From an uncultured Clostridia bacterium (GTDB lineage: Bacteria; Bacillota; Clostridia; Christensenellales; CAG-138), in the NCBI GenBank assembly GCA_937915925.1, contig CALGGM010000198.1, positions 1-17,957 of the forward strand: DNA of 17,957 bases, written 5' to 3'. Numbering within the stretch: the first letter of the stretch is position 1; each line of letters begins with the position of its first letter. A program made the translations under genes and the position numbers. Shown piece after piece: positions 13,028 to 17,957 of this stretch. Below the pieces are notes generated by a model, which worked only from the letters and a program-made list of their open reading frames with translations, did no database searches and was not told the DNA's origin.

Positions 13028-15733
13028 TTACAGGTTTTCGTTCTTCAAAGCGTCAATCGGATTGTCGCGCGAAAGCCGATGCCGCGCGTAAAGCATCGTC
13101 GCGAACACGACGAGGAACACCGAGCCGACGGCGATCAGGATGCTTTGCCACGGCATGTAGAATCTGCGTTCGAGCTCAGCGGCGACGATCCGATGGATCA
13201 AAAACGTCACCCCGATCGAGACCGGCAGTCCGAACAGCAGCGCGCGGAGCCCGTAGATGATGCACTCATAGCTCAGCATCCGGCGCATGCCCTTCTCCGT
13301 CATGCCGATCGATTTCAACATGGCGAACTCTCTGCGGCGCAGCATAATCGCAGTGCTGATCGTGTTGAACACGTTCGCCGCCGCGATCAGCGAGATCAGA
13401 ATGATAAACCCGTAGGCGAACACATTGACCACGCCGACGATCATACGGTTCTGCTCCCGCCCTTCGGCGACGTCGCCCGCATAGGCGTTGTACTTGAATT
13501 CCGACGCTTCGATGATCTGAAACGCCTCGGTCCGCACTGCCTTATGATCGTCCGCTTCAAAGTACATCGACGCCATCGCGGTGTTGTTCAGCGTGTCCGG
13601 AAGCTTTGCGAACGGATAGATCAGCGAGGCCTGGTTGCTCGGAAGACAGAAATCGTCCGTCTTCACAAACGCGTCGAACACATAGCTCACGGGCTCGGTC
13701 GCCTGCGCGATCGGAACGGTCCCGATCGACATCTTTAGATCGAGATGCACGCCGTTTTCGGCGGCGTCCTTTGTCGCCTGCTCCCAATATGCCTCCGGAT
13801 AGTAGACGATGAAGGTGTCGCCGCTTTCCTCATCCGCCGTATATTCCCAGAAGCACCCTTCGCGCTCGCGGATCTTCAGCGTCGAGATCTCGCCCGGAAG
13901 CGCGCTGCTCTTAAACAGATCGTAGCGGTAGCGCTTCATGCTGTTCCCGTCGAATACGTCCTCGGTGATGTCGTAATTCATCAGAACGCCGTTCGGGTTA
14001 TCGGGATCGAAATACGGCTCCGGATCGATCCCGTTTGCCTTGCACAGCGCGCGAAAGCTTGCATCGTCCAGATACAGGATCTCGACCGGCACGTCCGTTC
14101 GTTCCAGCTTCGCGGTAAACGCATGCACCGGTACGGTCTTATACGCATCGGTCAGAAGCGCGGATTCGGCGCGGAACCCGTCGAGATCGCCGTAGAACGC
14201 ACGGTAGTACGCGGAGCGGGTCACGCCCTCGACCGCCTGCATCTGCTGCATGACGTCCTTAACGGCATAGGTCGGCACGTTCACGAACACATCGACGTTG
14301 CTGTTTTCGGAAACCGTTTCCACCATGTCGGTCAGATACGTGCAGAACGACGACGCCGAGATGAACAGCACGACGCTCATAAACAGCGACAGCACCGTCG
14401 CGCGATAGCCCTTCTTGTTGCGCTTGAAGTTCTTCGCGCCCATCGCGCCTTCGAAGCCGAACAGCGTTTCGGTGAGCTTCGCGGTCCTGACCTCCCTCGC
14501 CTTCGCCTTGACGTCGGCGCTGCTGCGGATCGCCTCGATCGGCTGCAGGCGTGCCGCCCGCCGTGCGGGAACCGCCGCGGAGATCAGCACGGTGACAAGC
14601 GCCACGAGCACCGCAAGGAGCAGCGCGATCGGATGCAGCGCAAGACGCATCCCGACCGTCGTGCTCGGCATGAGCCGCGTGAACGTATCGCGCAGCGCAA
14701 AGAGCGTGATCCCGATGCCCGCGCAGCCGACCAGAAGTCCGATCGGAATGCCGATCGCCGAGAGCGCCAGTGCCTCGTAGCGCACGGAGGCGCGGATCTG
14801 CTTTTTCGTCGCGCCGATCGATTTTAAGATGCCGAACTGCCGCGTGCGCTCCGCAACCGAGATCGAGAACGCGTTGTAGATCAGCGAGATCGAGCCGAAC
14901 ATGACAAGCACCACAAGCACCGCCGCAAAGCCGTACAGCACGGTCGTCATCGTATCGTCGCCGAACGAACCGTAGAGGCGCATCAGCGAGTTGTTCGGAC
15001 GCCAGTTTTCGGAAAACGTCTGTTCATTCATGGTGCGCTTGAAAAAATACGGATGGCGCACCGTAAAGAACACGGTCGACTCGCCCGTTCCCTCTCCCCG
15101 CGTCAGCGCGCGGTAGCCCGTGCCGCCGACCGCGGAATCGAAGCTTCGGTAAATCCCGACGATGGTATAGGTCCTTTCGGTTCGGTCGACGACATATTCG
15201 CCCTCGCCCGCCGGCGCGTATTCGCCGAGCGGTTCGCCGTTTGCGCTGACGCGCGTTCCGATCGAAAGGGTGACGGTATCTCCGATTTCGTATGCCGCCT
15301 GATCGAATTCCCCGAAGTTATAAAACCGGGTCGATAGGATGATCTCGCGTTCGTTTTCGGGCATGCGTCCTTCCGTGATGCGAGCCTCGATGAGCGGCGC
15401 ATCGCCGATCAAAGCGTCCACAAAGATCGGCATCCGGTCCGTTTCCGGGTCGAGCGCCTCGTAGCCGACCGTTTGCCATGCGGCGGCGACGTCCTTTACA
15501 AAGTCCTGTTTGCCGACCTGTTCCGCCTTCTCTTCGTCAAGCTCCGAAAAATACGCGTGATAGTTTCCGGAATCCTCGGCGATCACTTCGCGCATGTAGA
15601 CAAGCCCGCTGTACGCGCCCTCGATGACCGCGGTCAGAAGCGCCATCGAAAGCACGATGCCGATGACCGTAACGAGCGTTCTCATGCGGTTCTTTTTCAG
15701 CGCGCGCAGGGTGTACGTATGCAGAATGTTCAT
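13028..15733 (-). CDS. ABC transporter permease with duplicated FtsX/MacB architecture
   Basis: A 901-residue membrane protein with eight predicted TM segments in two repeats of one plus three: about 19-38, 264-288, 323-347, 367-390, then 445-463, 764-787, 826-848, 864-883. The extracytoplasmic domains between TM1-TM2 (about 39-263) and TM5-TM6 (about 464-763) are large. Both FtsX regions keep the coupling-helix pattern next to a membrane segment: RTRQFGILKSIGATKKQI (296-313) and RREFAMLKSIGMTEKGM (800-816). The ends NRMRTLVTVIGIVLS and LSRDNPIDALKNENL are typical. Its start overlaps the ATPase stop by four bases. Such transporters act on envelope substrates such as lipoproteins, peptides or antibiotics rather than importing nutrients. 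It is not a 10-TM BceB type. The substrate is unknown. Confidence 0.92.
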   Translation of the reverse strand: MNILHTYTLRALKKNRMRTLVTVIGIVLSMALLTAVIEGAYSGLVYMREVIAEDSGNYHAYFSELDEEKAEQVGKQDFVKDVAAAWQTVGYEALDPETDRMPIFVDALIGDAPLIEARITEGRMPENEREIILSTRFYNFGEFDQAAYEIGDTVTLSIGTRVSANGEPLGEYAPAGEGEYVVDRTERTYTIVGIYRSFDSAVGGTGYRALTRGEGTGESTVFFTVRHPYFFKRTMNEQTFSENWRPNNSLMRLYGSFGDDTMTTVLYGFAAVLVVLVMFGSISLIYNAFSISVAERTRQFGILKSIGATKKQIRASVRYEALALSAIGIPIGLLVGCAGIGITLFALRDTFTRLMPSTTVGMRLALHPIALLLAVLVALVTVLISAAVPARRAARLQPIEAIRSSADVKAKAREVRTAKLTETLFGFEGAMGAKNFKRNKKGYRATVLSLFMSVVLFISASSFCTYLTDMVETVSENSNVDVFVNVPTYAVKDVMQQMQAVEGVTRSAYYRAFYGDLDGFRAESALLTDAYKTVPVHAFTAKLERTDVPVEILYLDDASFRALCKANGIDPEPYFDPDNPNGVLMNYDITEDVFDGNSMKRYRYDLFKSSALPGEISTLKIREREGCFWEYTADEESGDTFIVYYPEAYWEQATKDAAENGVHLDLKMSIGTVPIAQATEPVSYVFDAFVKTDDFCLPSNQASLIYPFAKLPDTLNNTAMASMYFEADDHKAVRTEAFQIIEASEFKYNAYAGDVAEGREQNRMIVGVVNVFAYGFIILISLIAAANVFNTISTAIMLRRREFAMLKSIGMTEKGMRRMLSYECIIYGLRALLFGLPVSIGVTFLIHRIVAAELERRFYMPWQSILIAVGSVFLVVFATMLYARHRLSRDNPIDALKNENL

Positions 15734-16422
15734 GCCTGCGTCCCCCGGATGCGCTCGTCGCGCACGATGCGTCCGTCCTCGATCGCGATCACGCGGTCCG
15801 CCTGCAGCGCGATCTGCTCGTCATGCGTAATGACGATCAGCGTCTGATTGTATTTGCGATTGGAAAGCTTTAAAAGCTCCACGATCTCGCGGCTGTTTTT
15901 GGAATCGAGGTTGCCGGTCGGCTCGTCGGCAAGCACGATCTCCGGCGCGTTCATCAGCGCCCGTCCGATCGACACGCGCTGCTGCTGTCCGCCGGACAGC
16001 TGATTCGGAAGATTGTTTCTGCGATCCTGTAAACCCAGAAGCTCCAGAAGCTCCGAAAGTCGCTCCTCGTTGACCTTGCGTCCGTCCATGCGCACCGGCA
16101 GCGTCATGTTCTCCACGACGTTCAGCACCGGGATGAGATTGTAAAACTGGTAGATGAGCCCGACGTGACGGCGGCGGAAGATCGCAAGCTGTTCCTCGTT
16201 CTGCGCGTACACGTCCTGTCCGTTCATAAAGACCTGCCCCGACGTGGGACGATCGACGCCGCCCAAACAGTGCAGAAGCGTCGATTTGCCGCTGCCGGAG
16301 GGTCCGATGATCGCTAAAAATTCGCCCTTCTGCACGGAGAACGACACGTCGTCAAGCGCGCGGACCTCGCTGTTCCCCGTGCCGTAGCGCTTGATCAAAT
16401 GTTCTGTTCTGAGTATTTCCAT
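15730..16422 (-). CDS. ABC exporter ATP-binding protein (MacB/LolD-type)
   Basis: The 230-residue cytoplasmic ATPase drives the permease encoded immediately downstream. It has Walker A GPSGSGKST (about 40-48), a Q-loop region near IYQFYNLIPVLNV, the signature LSGGQQQR, Walker B IVLADEPTGNLDS and the H-loop VITHDEQ. The D-loop and NLIPVLNVVENM segment place it in the MacB/LolD/BceA group rather than among import ATPases. The length is normal. The ATG at 16422 has AAAGGAGG upstream. It lies 84 bases after the histidine kinase gene, and that gap holds a promoter-like region with a direct repeat suited to an OmpR-type regulator. Confidence 0.95.
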   Translation of the reverse strand: MEILRTEHLIKRYGTGNSEVRALDDVSFSVQKGEFLAIIGPSGSGKSTLLHCLGGVDRPTSGQVFMNGQDVYAQNEEQLAIFRRRHVGLIYQFYNLIPVLNVVENMTLPVRMDGRKVNEERLSELLELLGLQDRRNNLPNQLSGGQQQRVSIGRALMNAPEIVLADEPTGNLDSKNSREIVELLKLSNRKYNQTLIVITHDEQIALQADRVIAIEDGRIVRDERIRGTQA

Positions 16423-16452
16423 AAAACTGCCTCCTTTGTTTCGTTCTCCTTG

Positions 16453-16458
16453 AGTATA
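16453..16458 (-). promoter_or_regulatory. -10 element of the ABC exporter promoter
   Basis: TATACT on the minus strand is a good -10, but the -35 position (near CGAGCT at 17 bp) has no match to TTGACA. A promoter of this kind usually depends on an activator. The leader would be about 25 bases. Confidence 0.5.
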
Positions 16459-16468
16459 AACAAAGAAA

Positions 16469-16484
16469 GTGACAGCTCGGTGAC
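16469..16484. promoter_or_regulatory. Direct repeat GTGAC-N6-GTGAC, likely response-regulator site
   Basis: Two copies of GTGAC (16469-16473 and 16480-16484) begin 11 bases apart, one helical turn, just upstream of the exporter -10 box. OmpR/PhoB-family regulators bind such tandem half sites in head-to-tail dimers, and one is encoded 1 kb away. The assignment to that regulator is inferred from context. Confidence 0.45.
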
Positions 16485-16506
16485 GGTTTGAAACTTTTTT
16501 CGAACG

Positions 16507-17505
16507 TCAGATCACGGAGCGGTAAAAGGTCACGGTAAAGATCGCACCGCCGCCGTCGGCGTTCTTCGCGGTCAGCGTGCCGTTCTGCCCCGCGACGATC
16601 TCCCTCGCGAGCGCAAGCCCGATGCCCACGCTGTCGCTTGCGGCGTTCTTTCCGCGATAGAAGCGTTCAAAGACGTGCCCGAGCTCGCCCTCCGAAAACC
16701 CGGGACCCGTGTCGCGTACGGTAAGCCGCGAGAAGAGCGGCGTCTCGCTCGTCTCGATCGTGATGCTGCCGCCGCCCGGCGTATGCTCCATGCAGTTCTT
16801 CAGGAGATTCGAAACGGCTTCCACCGTCCACGCGCGGTCGACCGAAAACGCCGCGCCGTTCGCCTCGACCGTGACGGCGACGTTTTTCAGTTCGAGCGCC
16901 ACGTTCAAGGGCTCCAGCGCGTTTCGGATCAGCTCCTCGGCGCGCACGGTTTCCGTTTGAAAGCGCACCGCCTCCGCGTCGAGCTTCGAGAGCTTCAGAA
17001 GCGTTTCGGTGATCCACTGCACGCGCTCGGTCTGCTGCTTCAGTTCGCGCGTGTAGCGAAGCCGCCGCTCGAACGGAAGGTCCTCCTCCGCGAGCATCGA
17101 AACGAGCAGGTTCATCGCCGTGAGCGGCGTGCGGATCTGGTGGAACAGATCGGCGATCGCGTCGGAGAGCATGCGCTTGTCGCGCAAAAGACTGTCGCTT
17201 TGCTCCTTCAGCCGCACGGTCATCTTGCGGATCTGCGCCTGCAGGATCGCAAGCTCTCCCTCCTCGCTTTCGCGGATCAGGATCTCGTCCTGTCCGTGCA
17301 GCACGCGGTCGACGTCCTTGGACAGCGCGTCGATCGCGCGATAGCGTTTTCTCGCGAGTAACAGATAGAGCGCCGTAAGTCCGCCGCCGAGCACGAGCAG
17401 CAGCACGCCCGAAGCAGGATGCAGAAAGAACCCGACCGCGGCGAGAACGACCGTCGCGGCGATCCCGATGATGCATTCGGTTTTCAGATCGCGATTTCGA
17501 AACAT
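16507..17505 (-). CDS. Two-TM sensor histidine kinase
   Basis: A 332-residue membrane kinase that pairs with the response regulator next to it. Two TM segments (about 11-28 and 33-50) leave only a few extracytoplasmic residues. They are followed by a HAMP-like or coiled region (about 52-112), the H-box DLFHQIRTPLT with the phosphorylated His122, an N-box NLLKNCMEHT (Asn237), a G1 box DTGPGF (Asp265), an F-box FERFYRG and a G2 box GIGLALA. The ATG at 17505 begins two bases after the regulator stop, with GGA six bases upstream; a TTG at 17511 overlapping that stop is the alternative start. The minimal sensor loop suggests that the signal comes through a membrane partner, possibly the adjacent permease. 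Confidence 0.92.
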   Translation of the reverse strand: MFRNRDLKTECIIGIAATVVLAAVGFFLHPASGVLLLVLGGGLTALYLLLARKRYRAIDALSKDVDRVLHGQDEILIRESEEGELAILQAQIRKMTVRLKEQSDSLLRDKRMLSDAIADLFHQIRTPLTAMNLLVSMLAEEDLPFERRLRYTRELKQQTERVQWITETLLKLSKLDAEAVRFQTETVRAEELIRNALEPLNVALELKNVAVTVEANGAAFSVDRAWTVEAVSNLLKNCMEHTPGGGSITIETSETPLFSRLTVRDTGPGFSEGELGHVFERFYRGKNAASDSVGIGLALAREIVAGQNGTLTAKNADGGGAIFTVTFYRSVI

Positions 17506-17507
17506 AC

Positions 17508-17957
17508 TCAATCCATGCGGTACCCAAGCCCGCGCACCGTCTTGATGATGCCTGTCTCCTGTCCGTCGTCGCCGAGCTTTTCCCGAAGGCGCTTAATGTA
17601 AACGGTCAGCGTGTTGTCGTTTACAAAATCCCCCGCGACGTCCCAGATGTCCTCCAGAAGCCGGTTTCTCGAAAGCAGTCTGCCGCGGTTGTTGACAAAC
17701 AGCATCAGAAGCCGAAACTCCAGCGCCGACAGTTTGACGGGCTCGCCGTTTTTAAACACCTCGCCGCGCTCCGGATCGACGGTCACGCCGCCGTTGAGCT
17801 GTAAAACGGACTCCGCGCCGCTTCGCCGCAGCACGCTTTTCATGCGGGAAACCAGCTCGCGCGGGCGAAACGGCTTCGTGATGTAATCGTCCGCGCCCAT
17901 GTCGAGCCCGTTCACCACGCTGTTTTCGTCGCCCGAGGCGGTCAGAAAGATGACCGG
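17508..17957 (-). CDS. OmpR/PhoB-family response regulator (5' end outside window)
   Basis: The visible 149 residues begin inside the receiver domain: FLTASGD carries the conserved Thr, and ADDYITKPF carries the conserved Lys and the Pro switch region. The phospho-accepting Asp lies beyond the window edge. A short linker leads to a winged-helix DNA-binding domain (about 50-149) with the family blocks LSALEFRLLMLF, RGRLLSRNRLLEDIW, DNTLTVYIKRLREKLG and TVRGLGYRMD. It is co-transcribed with the histidine kinase two bases downstream. The likely targets are the ABC exporter genes, judging from the 11-bp-spaced direct repeat in front of them. The reading frame runs to the last base, so the start cannot be placed. 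Confidence 0.95.
   Translation of the reverse strand, partial: PVIFLTASGDENSVVNGLDMGADDYITKPFRPRELVSRMKSVLRRSGAESVLQLNGGVTVDPERGEVFKNGEPVKLSALEFRLLMLFVNNRGRLLSRNRLLEDIWDVAGDFVNDNTLTVYIKRLREKLGDDGQETGIIKTVRGLGYRMD

Noticed and set aside
13028..17957. Bce-type bacitracin resistance module
   Set aside because: The permease has eight TM segments in two repeats with two large outer domains rather than the 10-TM BceB plan, so the Bce label is not supported.

Overview
The window is a stretch of chromosome of about 18 kb from a GC-rich Clostridia-type Firmicute, most likely an uncultured gut species. The evidence is the lipobox lipoprotein signal of the BMP binding protein, the IspH-ribosomal protein S1 fusion that is typical of Clostridia, strong AGGAGG ribosome binding sites, near-consensus TATAAT promoters, and short palindromic intergenic repeats of the kinds common in gut Clostridia. 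A closer placement (for example Christensenellales-like) is only a guess. All ten recognisable genes lie on the minus strand, so transcription runs from high to low coordinates.

Layout from right to left. (1) 17957-16507: the 3' part of an OmpR-family response regulator and a two-TM histidine kinase. (2) 16422-13028: an ABC exporter ATPase overlapping an 8-TM double-FtsX permease. Their promoter lacks a good -35 but carries an 11-bp-spaced GTGAC direct repeat, which suggests control by the neighbouring response regulator. A strong terminator closes this unit at 13010-12973. (3) 12887-9642: a 1081-residue secreted protein with an unrecognised N-terminal half followed by Ig-like, Pro-Thr linker and FN3 modules, with its own promoter and terminator. 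(4) 9641-9192: an intergenic region filled with short palindromic repeats, ending in a strong surE promoter that overlaps a perfect inverted repeat. (5) 9191-3575: a tightly packed housekeeping operon, surE - HI0933-type flavoprotein - cmk - plsC - ispH/S1, in which every junction overlaps or is separated by no more than two bases; it ends in a hairpin terminator at 3551-3522. (6) 3574-3073: a second repeat-rich intergenic region leading into the bmp promoter. (7) 3072-1867: a BMP-family nucleoside/simple-sugar-type binding lipoprotein with its own terminator. (8) 1866-1490: a MITE-like element and a near-consensus promoter. (9) 1489-1: the double ATPase of the same importer, running off the window just short of its C-terminus; the permease genes would be expected beyond position 1.

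How the genes work together: the binding protein and double ATPase form one importer of the BmpA/NupNOPQ kind. The kinase, regulator, ATPase and permease look like a self-contained envelope-sensing or detoxification module. The surE operon combines nucleotide salvage (SurE, Cmk), phospholipid synthesis (PlsC), isoprenoid precursor synthesis (IspH) and translation (S1). I saw no rRNA, tRNA, CRISPR array, transposase or phage gene. The most novel material is the unrecognised half of the secreted protein, the compensating palindromic repeats, and three inverted repeats placed at promoters or a leader.
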